Positions 1 through 10,138 of a stretch of DNA of 64,000 nt are shown here, in pieces; position 1 is the stretch's first letter, and every line of letters begins with the position of its first letter. The translations under genes and the position numbers were made by a program. The DNA lies in NCBI GenBank assembly GCA_030054145.1, contig JASGCK010000003.1, positions 233,127 through 297,126 on the forward strand, written 5' to 3'. Source of the DNA: Cytophagales bacterium (GTDB lineage: Bacteria; Pseudomonadota; Gammaproteobacteria; Burkholderiales; Burkholderiaceae_C). The notes beneath the pieces are model-generated. The model searched no databases. It saw only the letters and a list, made by a program, of their open reading frames with translations, and was not told the origin of the DNA.

Positions 1-317
1 GCATGAAGGCGCGTATTGGGATGCAGCTGGTGGGCTTTAAGCAGGGCTTTACGACGCATAACTTGCACATCGAGAAGAGTGATGGCGGTCTTGCGGTGCA
101 AATGGATTTAGTGGATGGCCCGTTTTCTAAATTAGGCGGCACATGGTCGTTTGAGCCGATTGCGGGCAGCGAGAGTTCTGCCTGCAAAATCAAGCTAGAT
201 TTGGCATACGAAATTAAAAGCGCGTTGCTGCAAATGGCAATTGGTGGTGCGTTCGACAAGATTGCTAATTCGCTGGTCGATGCATTTGCCGCCCGCGCTA
301 AAAAAATCTACGCATGA
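1..317 (+). CDS. ratA: RatA-type START/COQ10-like protein (5' end outside window)
   Basis: This is the C-terminal part of a RatA-family protein of the START/polyketide-cyclase fold. The frame is open from the first base, so the true start lies upstream and the ATG at 3 is internal. About 104 residues remain, with the family pattern LVDGPFSKLGGTWSF followed by a strand ending in acidic/hydrophobic residues and the C-terminal helix IANSLVDAFAARA. Family members bind ubiquinone-like lipids (COQ10) or, in E. coli, were reported to block 70S ribosome association. The stop overlaps rnfH by 4 bases (ATGA), the usual ratA-rnfH pairing. The biochemical role in this organism is inferred only from family. 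Confidence 0.85.
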   Translation, partial: MKARIGMQLVGFKQGFTTHNLHIEKSDGGLAVQMDLVDGPFSKLGGTWSFEPIAGSESSACKIKLDLAYEIKSALLQMAIGGAFDKIANSLVDAFAARAKKIYA

Positions 318-631
318 AAATTGAAATTTATTACTCCCTGAGTGAGCGGCACATTGAAACTTTGACGGTCGATATCCCTGAAGGGATGCTGCTTGGCGAG
401 GCAATACCAGCAAGCCTTGCAGAGCAAATGCTCGCGGAGGGCTTATCCCCTGCGGTCTGGGGGCGATCGGTAAAAATGGATGACGCGCTACAAGCGGGCG
501 ACCGTGTGGAGCTGGTGCGCGGCTTGCGAGTCGATCCGATGACGGCGCGGCGCGAGCGCTTCAACCAGCAAGGCATTAAAAAAGCGGGACTTTTTAAAAC
601 GAAACGCGCGGGCGCGAAGGCGGGCTATTGA
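314..631 (+). CDS. rnfH: RnfH family ubiquitin-like protein
   Basis: A 105-residue protein of the RnfH/UPF0125 family, which has a beta-grasp ubiquitin-like fold. It begins with the first strand MKIEIYYSL and carries the family segment AGDRVELVRGLRVDPMTARR near residues 61-80. The C-terminus is lysine/arginine-rich. The start ATG overlaps the ratA stop by 4 bases, indicating translational coupling, and its own stop overlaps the next gene. In E. coli the homologue was called RatB as partner of RatA, but its molecular function is not established. The family call is secure; function is not. Confidence 0.85.
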   Translation: MKIEIYYSLSERHIETLTVDIPEGMLLGEAIPASLAEQMLAEGLSPAVWGRSVKMDDALQAGDRVELVRGLRVDPMTARRERFNQQGIKKAGLFKTKRAGAKAGY

Positions 632-1314
632 TGAGTAAAAAATACGATTTGATCGTCTTTGATTGGGATGGCACGCTGTTTGACTCTACGGCGCTGATTA
701 CGCGGTGTATTCAAAACGCAGTGGAAGACGTTGGTGGCAAGCGACCCAGCCACGAGCAGGCATCGCACGTGATTGGGCTCAACCTCATGGAAGCCTTAGC
801 CCATGCGGCGCCTGACGTGCCTCGGGAAAAATATCCGCAACTCGGCGAGCGTTATCGGCATTATTTTTTTAAAGAGCAAGATGACATCAACCTCTTTGAT
901 GGTGTGATTGATCTGCTGTTAGCGTTGAAAGCGCAGCACCACTGGGTGACAATTGGAACGGGCAAGTCGCGCAAAGGTTTGGATGCAACGCTTGCGCGGG
1001 AAGTGCAGATCGATGGCAACACCGTGAAACTAGCTTCGCTGTTTGACGGTACGCGAACGGCAGATCAAACCCAGGGTAAACCTAATCCGCAAATGTTGTT
1101 TGAGTTGATGCGCGAGTTTGGCGTGGATGCTGAGCGAACGCTGATGATTGGCGACACCACGCACGATTTGCAAATGGCAATGAATGCAGGTGTGGCATCT
1201 GTCGGTGTGAACTACGGTGCGCACAATCATGCGACGCTAGCGTCTTGTCATCCGCTCTACATTGCGGACTCGGTGGCGCAGTTGCGGGCGTGGTTTGGTG
1301 TTTTGAAACAATAA
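631..1314 (+). CDS. HAD-superfamily (subclass IA) phosphatase, phosphoglycolate phosphatase-like
   Basis: A 227-residue soluble haloacid-dehalogenase-fold hydrolase. Motif I is DWDGT with the nucleophile and acid/base aspartates near residues 11 and 13. The cap region is alpha-helical (subclass IA), motif II lies around TIGTGKSRKG, the motif III lysine is in GKPNPQM, and motif IV is MIGDTTHDLQMA. This resembles phosphoglycolate phosphatase (Gph) and related HAD-IA phosphatases; the substrate cannot be fixed from sequence. I chose the ATG at 631, which touches the rnfH stop; a TTG one codon upstream is possible but less likely. It appears co-transcribed with ratA-rnfH. Confidence 0.85.
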   Translation: MSKKYDLIVFDWDGTLFDSTALITRCIQNAVEDVGGKRPSHEQASHVIGLNLMEALAHAAPDVPREKYPQLGERYRHYFFKEQDDINLFDGVIDLLLALKAQHHWVTIGTGKSRKGLDATLAREVQIDGNTVKLASLFDGTRTADQTQGKPNPQMLFELMREFGVDAERTLMIGDTTHDLQMAMNAGVASVGVNYGAHNHATLASCHPLYIADSVAQLRAWFGVLKQ

Positions 1315-1332
1315 AAACTGAAAGGAATAAAA

Positions 1333-2067
1333 ATGGGCGCACAGTGGAAAGCTAAAGGCAAGGAGTTAGCCGCAAACGTAAGAGGTAAGCTGTTTGGCAG
1401 GCTTGCAAAAGACATCATGTTGGCTGCAAAGAGCGGCGGCGATCCAGCGTCGAACGCCAAGCTGCGCTTGTTTGTGGAGCAGGCGCGCAAGGTGTCGATG
1501 CCCAAGGACACGCTTGATCGTGTGATCAAAAAAGGCTCGGGCGTGGGCGCAGAAGCGGTGAACTACGAGCGCGTGCTGTACGAAGGTTTTGCGCCGCACC
1601 AAGTCGCCGTGATGGTGGAGTGCTTGACCGATAACGTGAACCGCACTGCGCCAGAGATGCGCGTGTTGTTTCGCAAAGGGCAGCTTGGTACGTCGGGTTC
1701 GGTGGCATGGGATTTTGACTATCTCGGCATGATTGAGGCGGAGCCGATTCTAAAAAACTCAGATCCTGAAGTTGCCGCTATTGAAGCGGGTGCGCAAGAT
1801 TTTGAGGCGGTGGAGGGTGGTGCCGACTCGGACACCAAGGCAGGCACGACGCTGTTTCTGACGGATCCAACCGATTTAGATAGCGTGAGCAAGGCACTCC
1901 CCGAACATGGCTATCACGTGGTGTCTGCAAAGCTGGGTTACAAGCCAAAAAATCCTGTTAATCCCGCCAATTTAACGGCCGAGCAGCTTGAAGAGGTGGA
2001 GGCATTTTTGGCGGCAATTGATGGCAACGACGACGTGCAAAACGTGTACGTTGCGCTGGCTGGTTGA
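1333..2067 (+). CDS. YebC/TACO1 family protein (YeeN-like subgroup)
   Basis: A 244-residue YebC/PmpR/TACO1-family protein. It begins [15 protein letters not shown] rather than the canonical MAGHSKWAN, placing it with the second (YeeN-like) subgroup found in Pseudomonas and Betaproteobacteria. Family hallmarks present are the [20 protein letters not shown] helix region, [17 protein letters not shown] and the C-terminal [10 protein letters not shown]. Members were first annotated as transcription regulators; recent work on the family links YebC to relief of ribosome stalling. A good Shine-Dalgarno (AAAGGA) lies just before the ATG. It ends convergently with proB, 35 bases away. Confidence 0.88.
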   Translation: MGAQWKAKGKELAANVRGKLFGRLAKDIMLAAKSGGDPASNAKLRLFVEQARKVSMPKDTLDRVIKKGSGVGAEAVNYERVLYEGFAPHQVAVMVECLTDNVNRTAPEMRVLFRKGQLGTSGSVAWDFDYLGMIEAEPILKNSDPEVAAIEAGAQDFEAVEGGADSDTKAGTTLFLTDPTDLDSVSKALPEHGYHVVSAKLGYKPKNPVNPANLTAEQLEEVEAFLAAIDGNDDVQNVYVALAG

Positions 2068-2102
2068 TGCGCGGAGGGTGCAGATTGCGCGGATTGGGCG
2101 GA

Positions 2103-4266
<2,164 letters not shown>

Positions 4267-4284
4267 TCAATTGGGTAAGTAGCA

Positions 4285-4318
4285 ATAAAAAAGCCCCGTT
4301 TTTTAAATAACGGGGCTT
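4285..4318 (-). terminator. Rho-independent terminator after rpmA
   Basis: Read on the minus strand, AAGCCCCGTTA and the complementary AACGGGGCTT form a GC-rich stem around an A/T loop, followed directly by a run of six T. It lies between rpmA and obgE and should end or attenuate the rplU-rpmA transcript. Confidence 0.85.
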
Positions 4319-4346
4319 CTAGTTTAGCGGGCGCTTTTTAGAAGCT

Positions 4347-4610
4347 TTAAGCCGCCACGGGTGTGATATCAACCATGTGCTTGTTCAATGCACCACGGTG
4401 CGCAAAGCTGACCGTGCCTGCAGCGAGTGCAAACAGGGTGTGGTCTTTGCCGATACCGACGTTGTTTCCTGGGTGAAACTTAGTGCCGCGTTGGCGAACG
4501 ATGATGGCACCGCCATCAACTACTTCGCCGCCGAAGCGTTTCACACCTAACATTTTTGGCTGGGAATCCCGGCCGTTTCGCGTCGAGCCGCCGCCTTTTT
4601 TTTGTGCCAT
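4347..4610 (-). CDS. rpmA: 50S ribosomal protein L27
   Basis: An 87-residue L27, the ribosomal protein whose N-terminus reaches the peptidyl-transferase centre. It begins [16 protein letters not shown] with no Firmicute-type cleaved leader, then [15 protein letters not shown] and [25 protein letters not shown] in segments characteristic of the family. It follows rplU after 15 bases with a shared transcript and is followed by a terminator. Confidence 0.98.
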   Translation of the reverse strand: MAQKKGGGSTRNGRDSQPKMLGVKRFGGEVVDGGAIIVRQRGTKFHPGNNVGIGKDHTLFALAAGTVSFAHRGALNKHMVDITPVAA

Positions 4611-4625
4611 GACTAGGAGCTCCTG

Positions 4626-4937
4626 TTATGCATTCACAGTGCCGATAAGCAGCTCTGTGTAATTTTGACGATGACCTTGGCGTTTTTGGTAGTGCTTGCG
4701 ACGGCGCATCTTGAAGATGCGAACCTTGTCGTGACGACCATGCGATACCACGGTGACGGAAACAGTCGCGCCGTTTACCAAGGGAGTGCCCACCTTCAGA
4801 GACTCGCCGCTTCCCACGGCAAGCACTTCGGTAATCACAATCTCTTGGCCAACGTCAGCAGCGATCTGTTCTACTTTAATTTTTTCGCCAGTAGCAACTT
4901 TGTATTGTTTGCCACCAGTTTTTATGACTGCGTACAT
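4626..4937 (-). CDS. rplU: 50S ribosomal protein L21
   Basis: A 103-residue L21 that binds 23S rRNA. It begins [14 protein letters not shown] and includes the basic segment [16 protein letters not shown] near residues 75-90, both hallmarks of the family. It is the first gene of the rplU-rpmA transcript and divergent from ispB across a 79-base gap that holds a TATAAT box on this strand. Confidence 0.98.
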   Translation of the reverse strand: MYAVIKTGGKQYKVATGEKIKVEQIAADVGQEIVITEVLAVGSGESLKVGTPLVNGATVSVTVVSHGRHDKVRIFKMRRRKHYQKRQGHRQNYTELLIGTVNA

Positions 4938-4988
4938 TTAAAACCTTTTGATTTGAATCAACGCTAACCCATTTTAGCGAAGCCCTCC

Positions 4989-4994
4989 ATTATA
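4989..4994 (-). promoter_or_regulatory. Candidate -10 box for rplU
   Basis: The minus strand reads TATAAT here, about 52 bases before the rplU start. No convincing -35 box at 16-18 bases is visible, so only the -10 is claimed. Confidence 0.5.
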
Positions 4995-5016
4995 GCTTGA
5001 GATAAGATCACCGCCT

Positions 5017-6000
5017 ATGACAACGTCCAAGCTAAGCCAACCACTCTATCGATCCCTTGTTCAAGCTGATATGGAGGCGGTCGATGCTGTCATCGCCAAT
5101 CGTCTCGTCTCTAGCGTGCCCTTGGTCGGGCAAGTGTCTACCTACATTATCGCGGCGGGGGGCAAGCGGCTGCGCCCCGTGCTGCTACTTTTGATGTGTG
5201 GTTTGCTTGGTTACAAAGGGCGGGATCATCACACAATGGCGGCGGTGGTGGAGTTCATTCATACCGCAACTTTATTGCACGACGATGTGGTGGACGAGTC
5301 AACTCTGCGCCGTGGTCGTCCAACGGCGAATGAGTCTTTCGGTAATCCTGCCAGCGTGTTGGTGGGTGATTTTTTGTATTCACGTGCTTTTCAGATGATG
5401 GTCGAGACGCAGAATATGCGTGTCCTTGCCACGCTTGCAGAGGCAACCAACGTGATTGCTGAAGGTGAAGTCATGCAGATGATGAATATGCATGATGCGT
5501 CGCTTAGCCCCGAGGCTTATCTGCACGTTATCGAATCTAAAACTGCCAAATTGTTTGAAGCCAGTAGTCGCTTAGCGGCGATTTTGCACAATGCCACGCC
5601 CGAGTTAGAACAAGCCTGTGCGGCCTACGGTGCGGCGCTTGGCACGGCGTTTCAATTGATTGATGATGTGCTCGATTACGCTGGTAATGCCGATGAAATG
5701 GGGAAAAACTTAGGTGACGATTTACGTGAAGGTAAGACCACACTGCCGTTAATTTGCGCTATGCAAACCGCCAGCGCGGCAGAGCAAGCCTTGATTCGCA
5801 AAGCGATTGAAGAGGGCGATGTCACGCAGCTTGCGGCGATTAGCAGCACCGTGCGTACCAGCGGTGCATTAGATGCGAGTCGGGAGATGGCGCGGGCACA
5901 AGCGCACAAGGCGATGGATGCGCTGTCGATCTTTCCTGATAGCGCTTACAAAGCGGCGCTGTTAGAGTTGCCGATGCTGTCCTTGCAACGCACAAGCTAG
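5017..6000 (+). CDS. ispB: Octaprenyl (polyprenyl) diphosphate synthase
   Basis: A 327-residue trans-polyprenyl diphosphate synthase making the ubiquinone side chain by successive additions of IPP. The first aspartate-rich motif is LLHDDVVDES (about residues 87-96) and the second is LIDDVLDYAG (about 213-222). GGKRLRP near residue 48 binds IPP. No small-residue change that would mark a short-chain farnesyl synthase is evident, and the adjacency to rplU-rpmA supports IspB rather than IspA. It is divergent from rplU; pilD begins 9 bases downstream. Confidence 0.92.
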   Translation: MTTSKLSQPLYRSLVQADMEAVDAVIANRLVSSVPLVGQVSTYIIAAGGKRLRPVLLLLMCGLLGYKGRDHHTMAAVVEFIHTATLLHDDVVDESTLRRGRPTANESFGNPASVLVGDFLYSRAFQMMVETQNMRVLATLAEATNVIAEGEVMQMMNMHDASLSPEAYLHVIESKTAKLFEASSRLAAILHNATPELEQACAAYGAALGTAFQLIDDVLDYAGNADEMGKNLGDDLREGKTTLPLICAMQTASAAEQALIRKAIEEGDVTQLAAISSTVRTSGALDASREMARAQAHKAMDALSIFPDSAYKAALLELPMLSLQRTS

Positions 6001-6009
6001 GCACTGACC

Positions 6010-6837
6010 ATGTACGTGATGACTTCTAGCTTTGCGGTGCTGGCGTTTGCGCTAATCGGTTTGTGCATCGGCAGCTTCTTAAACGTGGTGATTTATCGCT
6101 TGCCAAAAATGCTAGAGGCGCAGTTTGAAGGTGTTGCATCCAATACGGATGATGCACCCGCCCCGCTCACGCTGTGTCATCCGCCGTCGCGCTGTGGGCA
6201 TTGTGGCCATAGCATCACTTGGTTTGAAAATATTCCTGTGCTGAGCTATCTTTTTTTGCGCGGCAAATGTTCGGTATGCCACGCGCCTATTGGCCTGCGT
6301 TATCCCTTGGTTGAGTTGGCCGCAAGCGCAGTGTTTGGCTACTGTGCTTGGCGTTGGTATTTTTCTTGGACGGCAGCGGCTTACGCCTTATTCGGCGCGG
6401 CTTTGCTTTGCGCTTCGCTGATTGATTGGGATACGACTTATCTGCCCGATGACATTACGGTACCGCTTACATGGGCGGGTCTCATTGCCGCAGGATTGCA
6501 TGTGTTGCCAAGCGTGAACTTGTCCCAATCGCTCGCAGGCGCTTGTGCGGGTTACCTCTCGCTGTGGTTGATTTATTGGGCATTCAAACTCACGACAGGG
6601 CGCGAGGGTATGGGCTATGGCGATTTCAAACTCTACGCGGCAATCGGTGCATGGCTTGGCTGGCAGGCTTTGATTCCTACCGTTTTGGTGGCGGCTAGTT
6701 TGGGCGTTGTAGCGGGTTTGCTGCTCAAGTGGACGCATCAAGAGCGCCAAATTGATGGCGTGACTGGCTATATTCCGTTTGGTCCTTTCTTGGCATTTGG
6801 CGCAGCGCTGGAGTTAATCACATCATGGCAACTTTGA
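6010..6837 (+). CDS. pilD: Type IV prepilin peptidase / N-methyltransferase
   Basis: A 275-residue polytopic inner-membrane aspartyl protease that cleaves and N-methylates type IV prepilins and type II secretion pseudopilins. The cytoplasmic zinc-binding domain shows CGHC (about 62-65) and CSVC (about 87-90). Catalytic aspartates are in the DWDTTYLPDD (about 137-147) and GMGYGDFKL (about 199-207) motifs. Membrane segments begin at the N-terminus. The ATG at 6010 is used; one at 6019 is an alternative. It overlaps coaE by 13 bases. No pilin genes are visible in this window. Confidence 0.93.
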   Translation: MYVMTSSFAVLAFALIGLCIGSFLNVVIYRLPKMLEAQFEGVASNTDDAPAPLTLCHPPSRCGHCGHSITWFENIPVLSYLFLRGKCSVCHAPIGLRYPLVELAASAVFGYCAWRWYFSWTAAAYALFGAALLCASLIDWDTTYLPDDITVPLTWAGLIAAGLHVLPSVNLSQSLAGACAGYLSLWLIYWAFKLTTGREGMGYGDFKLYAAIGAWLGWQALIPTVLVAASLGVVAGLLLKWTHQERQIDGVTGYIPFGPFLAFGAALELITSWQL

Positions 6838-7448
6838 TTCGGCCCGCAGGCTTACTGGGCCTTACGGGCGGCATTGGCAGCGGCAAAAGCACGGTTGCAG
6901 GTATCTTGCAGCGCTTGGGTGCCGCGATTGTCGATGCGGATGCTATTTCAAGATCGACCACGGCAGCTGGCGGCGCGGCAATTGAGGCAATTCGAGCGCA
7001 ATTTGGTCACGATTTTATTGATTCGCACGGAGCGCTTGATCGCGTCAAAATGCGCGAACGTGTATTTTCGGATGCGAGGGCCAAGCAGCAGTTGGAGTCA
7101 ATCATTCACCCGTTGGTCAAACTGGGAATGGCGCAGCAAATCAAGGCGGCCCAAGCGGCGGCTTCGCTTTTGATTGTGCTGGATTTGCCGCTGTTGGCTG
7201 AACAAACGAGCTTTAGCGGTTGGCGTACGCAGTTGAGCCAAGTTTGCGTAGTGGACTGCCTGCCCGAGACGCAAATCAAACGTGTGATGGCGCGAAGCGG
7301 TATGACCGAGGCAGCGGTGCGTGCGGTGATGAGTCACCAAGCGAGCCGCCAAAATCGCCTTGCTATTGCTGATGTGGTTATCATGAATGATGATGTCTCT
7401 TTGGCGGAGTTAGAGGTCATTGTTAAAACTGTAATAATCAAGCCGTGA
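6825..7448 (+). CDS. coaE: Dephospho-CoA kinase
   Basis: A 207-residue P-loop kinase catalysing the last step of coenzyme A synthesis (ATP plus dephospho-CoA to CoA). The Walker A motif is GLTGGIGSGKST near residues 12-22, followed by IVDADAISR, the acceptor-binding aspartates. VLDLPLLAE matches the family core strand. It lies between pilD (13-base overlap) and zapD (4-base GTGA overlap), the normal pilD-coaE-zapD order of this order of bacteria. Confidence 0.95.
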   Translation: MATLIRPAGLLGLTGGIGSGKSTVAGILQRLGAAIVDADAISRSTTAAGGAAIEAIRAQFGHDFIDSHGALDRVKMRERVFSDARAKQQLESIIHPLVKLGMAQQIKAAQAAASLLIVLDLPLLAEQTSFSGWRTQLSQVCVVDCLPETQIKRVMARSGMTEAAVRAVMSHQASRQNRLAIADVVIMNDDVSLAELEVIVKTVIIKP

Positions 7449-8200
7449 TCCTCTACGAACATCCTTTTAACGAACGCATTCGAACCTACTTACGGCTTGA
7501 GCATTTGTATGCTCGCCTAGAGGTTCTTGTTGATCGAGAAACGCCTATTGATCACCACTACGCACTCGCTACGCTATTTGAAATTATGGATGTGGCTGGG
7601 CGTGCAGAGTTGAAGACCGATGTCCTTAAAGATTTGGACAAACAAAAAAATGCCTTGATGTCATTTCGCGATAACCCTGCGATTGATGAAAACGTACTCA
7701 ACAAAGTGATTGGTGAACTCGATGCTGCGTTTGCAGCGCTGAGTCAAACGCATGGTCGAGTTGGCGGAACGCTGGGCGAAAATGATTGGTTGATGTCCGT
7801 GCGCAGTCGCGTGAGCATCCCTGGAGGTACGTGCTCCTTTGATTTGCCAACTTACTTTGCTTGGCAACAATTAACGGCGGGGATGCGGCGGGCGGATATT
7901 CGGCCGTGGGTGGAGTCAGTTAAACCCATGAAAGAGGCGGTAGCCTTGCTGCTTCGGTTGGTGCGTGATTCGGGTACGGCGCGAAAAATGGTGGCTACTG
8001 CGGGTCATTTTCAGCAATACATACCGCAAGGCAAGCCGTTTCAATTGGTACAAATTTTGATTGACGAGAGCCTAGGCGTTGCTCCCGAAGTGTCCGTTAA
8101 TCGTTTGTTAGTGACCGCGAGGTTTGTGGCCGTATCGGTCAACGAACGCTCGCAACAAACCTCTTTGGATGTGGCGTTTGAGTTGACGCTTTGCCATTAA
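7445..8200 (+). CDS. zapD: Cell division protein ZapD
   Basis: A 251-residue ZapD (YacF), a cytoplasmic protein that cross-links FtsZ filaments at the division ring. It begins ILYEHPFNERIRTYLRLEHL, the conserved family N-terminus, and continues with a mostly helical domain and a beta-rich C-terminal half. The start is GTG overlapping the coaE stop by 4 bases. The stop codon lies in the first of three 12-bp tandem repeats that supply two more in-frame stops. It ends convergently with mutT. Confidence 0.93.
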   Translation: MILYEHPFNERIRTYLRLEHLYARLEVLVDRETPIDHHYALATLFEIMDVAGRAELKTDVLKDLDKQKNALMSFRDNPAIDENVLNKVIGELDAAFAALSQTHGRVGGTLGENDWLMSVRSRVSIPGGTCSFDLPTYFAWQQLTAGMRRADIRPWVESVKPMKEAVALLLRLVRDSGTARKMVATAGHFQQYIPQGKPFQLVQILIDESLGVAPEVSVNRLLVTARFVAVSVNERSQQTSLDVAFELTLCH

Positions 8201-8224
8201 CTTTGCCATTAACTTTGTCATTAA
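8189..8224. repeat. Three 12-bp tandem repeats with stop codons
   Basis: Three copies of CTTTGCCATTAA (the third with one change, CTTTGTCATTAA) run head to tail. Because the unit is a multiple of three, each copy gives an in-frame TAA for zapD (8198, 8210, 8222). The last copy also contains the mutT stop on the opposite strand. Confidence 0.9.
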
Positions 8225-8670
8225 GTTAGCAAGTCAGATTGCAGCCAACTCAATACAGGCAAGGCGCCTGGCAAGATGGGCGCCACAGTCGCAGGTAAAT
8301 TCACCCATTCAAATACCTGCCCCTCACGCATGGTGAGCACGCCCGTCCAGCGTGTGACTTTGCAAAAATGCAAGCGCACCAAGGCGTGCGGATAGTCAAC
8401 TAATTGCTCGCGCCAAATCGCTGTGCTTGCGCTATCAATCGCAATCCCAATTTCTTCGATCAATTCGCGTTTAAGCGCCTGCACAACGCTCTCGCTTGCC
8501 TCTAGCTTGCCACCAGGAAATTCCCAGTAACCCGCATAGACCTTGCCTTCTGGGCGAGTCGTCATCAGGTAGCGGCTTTGGCTATCCATTAAAACGCCAA
8601 CGGCGACTTCCGTGATTTGCCTATTGCCCTCACGCGCTAAATCGCCATCGGCTGTCAAAACATCAGCCAT
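8221..8670 (-). CDS. mutT: NUDIX hydrolase, MutT-like 8-oxo-dGTP diphosphatase
   Basis: A 149-residue NUDIX hydrolase. The Nudix box G-x5-E-x7-R-E-x2-E-E-x-G is complete, running from GGKLEASE to RELIEEIG (about residues 53-75). WEFPGGK immediately before it is typical of MutT, which removes 8-oxo-dGTP and prevents A:T to C:G transversions. I chose the ATG at 8670, which overlaps the ATPase stop by 8 bases; upstream in-frame ATGs at 8682 and 8694 would give 153 or 157 residues. Placement after a DUF815 ATPase is familiar in Burkholderiales. Confidence 0.88.
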   Translation of the reverse strand: MADVLTADGDLAREGNRQITEVAVGVLMDSQSRYLMTTRPEGKVYAGYWEFPGGKLEASESVVQALKRELIEEIGIAIDSASTAIWREQLVDYPHALVRLHFCKVTRWTGVLTMREGQVFEWVNLPATVAPILPGALPVLSWLQSDLLT

Positions 8671-9541
8671 GATTGCCAACATAGTCCTTAGCAAACTGAT
8701 ACGCCACGCGTCCTGAGCGTGAACCGCGCTCCAGTGCCCACACTAGGGCGTGCGGACGTGCAGCAGCCAAGTGACTGTCTGGGACACCCAAATGCGCCAG
8801 CCACTGATTCGCAATCGTGAGGTACTCGTCCTGCGTAAATGGATAAAAGCTCGCCCAAAGGCCAAAACGCTCGGAGAGTGAAATTTTTTCTTCCACGCCC
8901 TCGCCAGGATGCACTTCGCCGTCCTCTGTGTGCTGGTACGTGAGGTTCTCCTTCATGTACTCAGGCAGCAAATGGCGGCGATTGCTGGTGGCATAAATCA
9001 ACACGTTTGGTGTCGATGCGGCGACCGATCCGTCCAGTACCGACTTTAAAGCTTTGTAGCTGGACTCGCCATCCTCAAAGCTCAAATCATCGCAAAACAC
9101 AATAAATTTTTCAGGGCGATTGGCGGTGATATCCACAATGTCTGGCAAGTCAACCAGATCGGCTTTGTCCACTTCGATGAGCCGCAAGCCCTTCTCGGCA
9201 AAGGCGTTCAAGCAAGCCTTGATAAGCGACGACTTGCCTGTACCGCGTGCACCCGTGAGTAGTACATTGTTAGCAGGCAAGCCGCTCACAAAGTGCTCGG
9301 TGTTACGCGCAATTTTTTCTTTTTGAACGTCAATCTCTTTTAAGTCAGCGAGTCTCAGTTTGGCAATGTGCTGCACGGGTTCTAGCGAACCATGTCCCGA
9401 TGCCCGCTTGCGATAACGCCAAGCCACAGCAGCGCCCCAGTCGGGCGCTTGCAAAGGTTGGGGCAGGGCGTGTGAGAGTTTTTCTGTGAGCGTTTCAATG
9501 CTAGTGACTAAGCGCTCGATCAGTTGTTCGGTGTGGTTCAT
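8663..9541 (-). CDS. DUF815 family AAA-type ATP-binding protein
   Basis: A 292-residue ATPase of the DUF815 family. Walker A is TGARGTGKSS (about residues 96-105), Walker B is FIVFCDDLSF (about 148-157), and ATSNRRHLLPEYM provides a sensor-like segment with arginines. ERFGLWASFYPFTQDEYL is a family signature near the C-terminal lid. Its cellular role is unknown. The ATG at 9541 is chosen: it follows the mazF stop by 4 bases. A TTG at 9553 would add four residues and overlap mazF. It lies directly upstream of mutT and overlaps it. Confidence 0.87.
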   Translation of the reverse strand: MNHTEQLIERLVTSIETLTEKLSHALPQPLQAPDWGAAVAWRYRKRASGHGSLEPVQHIAKLRLADLKEIDVQKEKIARNTEHFVSGLPANNVLLTGARGTGKSSLIKACLNAFAEKGLRLIEVDKADLVDLPDIVDITANRPEKFIVFCDDLSFEDGESSYKALKSVLDGSVAASTPNVLIYATSNRRHLLPEYMKENLTYQHTEDGEVHPGEGVEEKISLSERFGLWASFYPFTQDEYLTIANQWLAHLGVPDSHLAAARPHALVWALERGSRSGRVAYQFAKDYVGNHG

Positions 9542-9545
9542 ATTT

Positions 9546-9854
9546 TTAAGCAAGCATTTCTAACAAAGTCGGATGCCATTTGGTCTCGCTAATCGTACCT
9601 AGGCGTTTGGTGAGTCGTCTTTTATCAACGCTGCGAATTTGGTCTAACAAAATTCTGGCTTTGCGTTTTTGAAAAATGACTTCGGGACGGTACGCCTCAG
9701 GCTGTCCCTTGCTGGTTAGCGGCGCAATGATTACCCTTGGCAAATGGTCATTCATGTCGTCGTGTGATACAACCAAAGCAGGACGTGTTTTTTGAATCTC
9801 TGTCCCCGCCGCTGGATCCAGCTGATACCAATAAACATCTCCGCGCCGCATCAC
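9546..9854 (-). CDS. mazF: MazF/PemK family endoribonuclease toxin
   Basis: A 102-residue MazF-type toxin, a sequence-specific mRNA interferase. The SH3-like barrel begins RRGDVYWYQLDPAAGTEIQKTRPALVVS, written here only to show the RRGDVYW start and the KTRPALVVS segment holding the catalytic arginine. VIIAPLTSK contains the catalytic threonine. It follows mazE by 3 bases on the same strand, antitoxin first. Its stop lies just before the DUF815 ATPase start, so the module sits tightly between argJ and that ATPase. Recognition sequence cannot be told from sequence. Confidence 0.92.
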   Translation of the reverse strand: MMRRGDVYWYQLDPAAGTEIQKTRPALVVSHDDMNDHLPRVIIAPLTSKGQPEAYRPEVIFQKRKARILLDQIRSVDKRRLTKRLGTISETKWHPTLLEMLA

Positions 9855-9857
9855 TAG

Positions 9858-10112
9858 TTACCAATCCCACTCTTCGTCAAGCTGCGCGTCCGAGCGATCA
9901 GCCATAGCCCCCAAGGCGGCAGGCTCATTGAGTCGCAACTGGGCATTGCCTTTGTCAAACCAGCCTTGCCTTGGTTTGCGAACCGCTTCAATGACCAATC
10001 GTGCGCCGTCTTGAATCAGACGAATTTCGTGCTCAATGTTGCAGTCGCGTAGCATGGATGCAGGAATGATCACGCCGCGTGAATTGCCAATGGGTCTGAG
10101 ATAGGTTTCCAT
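9858..10112 (-). CDS. mazE: MazE/AbrB-type antitoxin
   Basis: An 84-residue antitoxin with an N-terminal SpoVT-AbrB swapped-hairpin DNA-binding domain (METYLRPIGNSRGVIIPASM) and an acidic, tryptophan-containing tail ending DEEWDW that would wrap the toxin. It precedes mazF by 3 bases. The gap to argJ is only 26 bases and contains an A/T-rich direct repeat and a TATAAT box on this strand, consistent with autoregulation by the MazE-MazF complex. Confidence 0.9.
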   Translation of the reverse strand: METYLRPIGNSRGVIIPASMLRDCNIEHEIRLIQDGARLVIEAVRKPRQGWFDKGNAQLRLNEPAALGAMADRSDAQLDEEWDW

Positions 10113-10115
10113 GAG

Positions 10116-10133
10116 GTTATTATATTGTTATTA
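10116..10133 (-). promoter_or_regulatory. Candidate mazEF promoter/operator
   Basis: Two copies of GTTATTA (plus strand, 10116 and 10127) sit 11 bases apart, one helical turn, immediately before mazE. On the minus strand the same stretch contains TATAAT (10119-10124). This looks like an autoregulated -10 region; no -35 box is clear. Confidence 0.45.
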
Positions 10134-10138
10134 CGATA

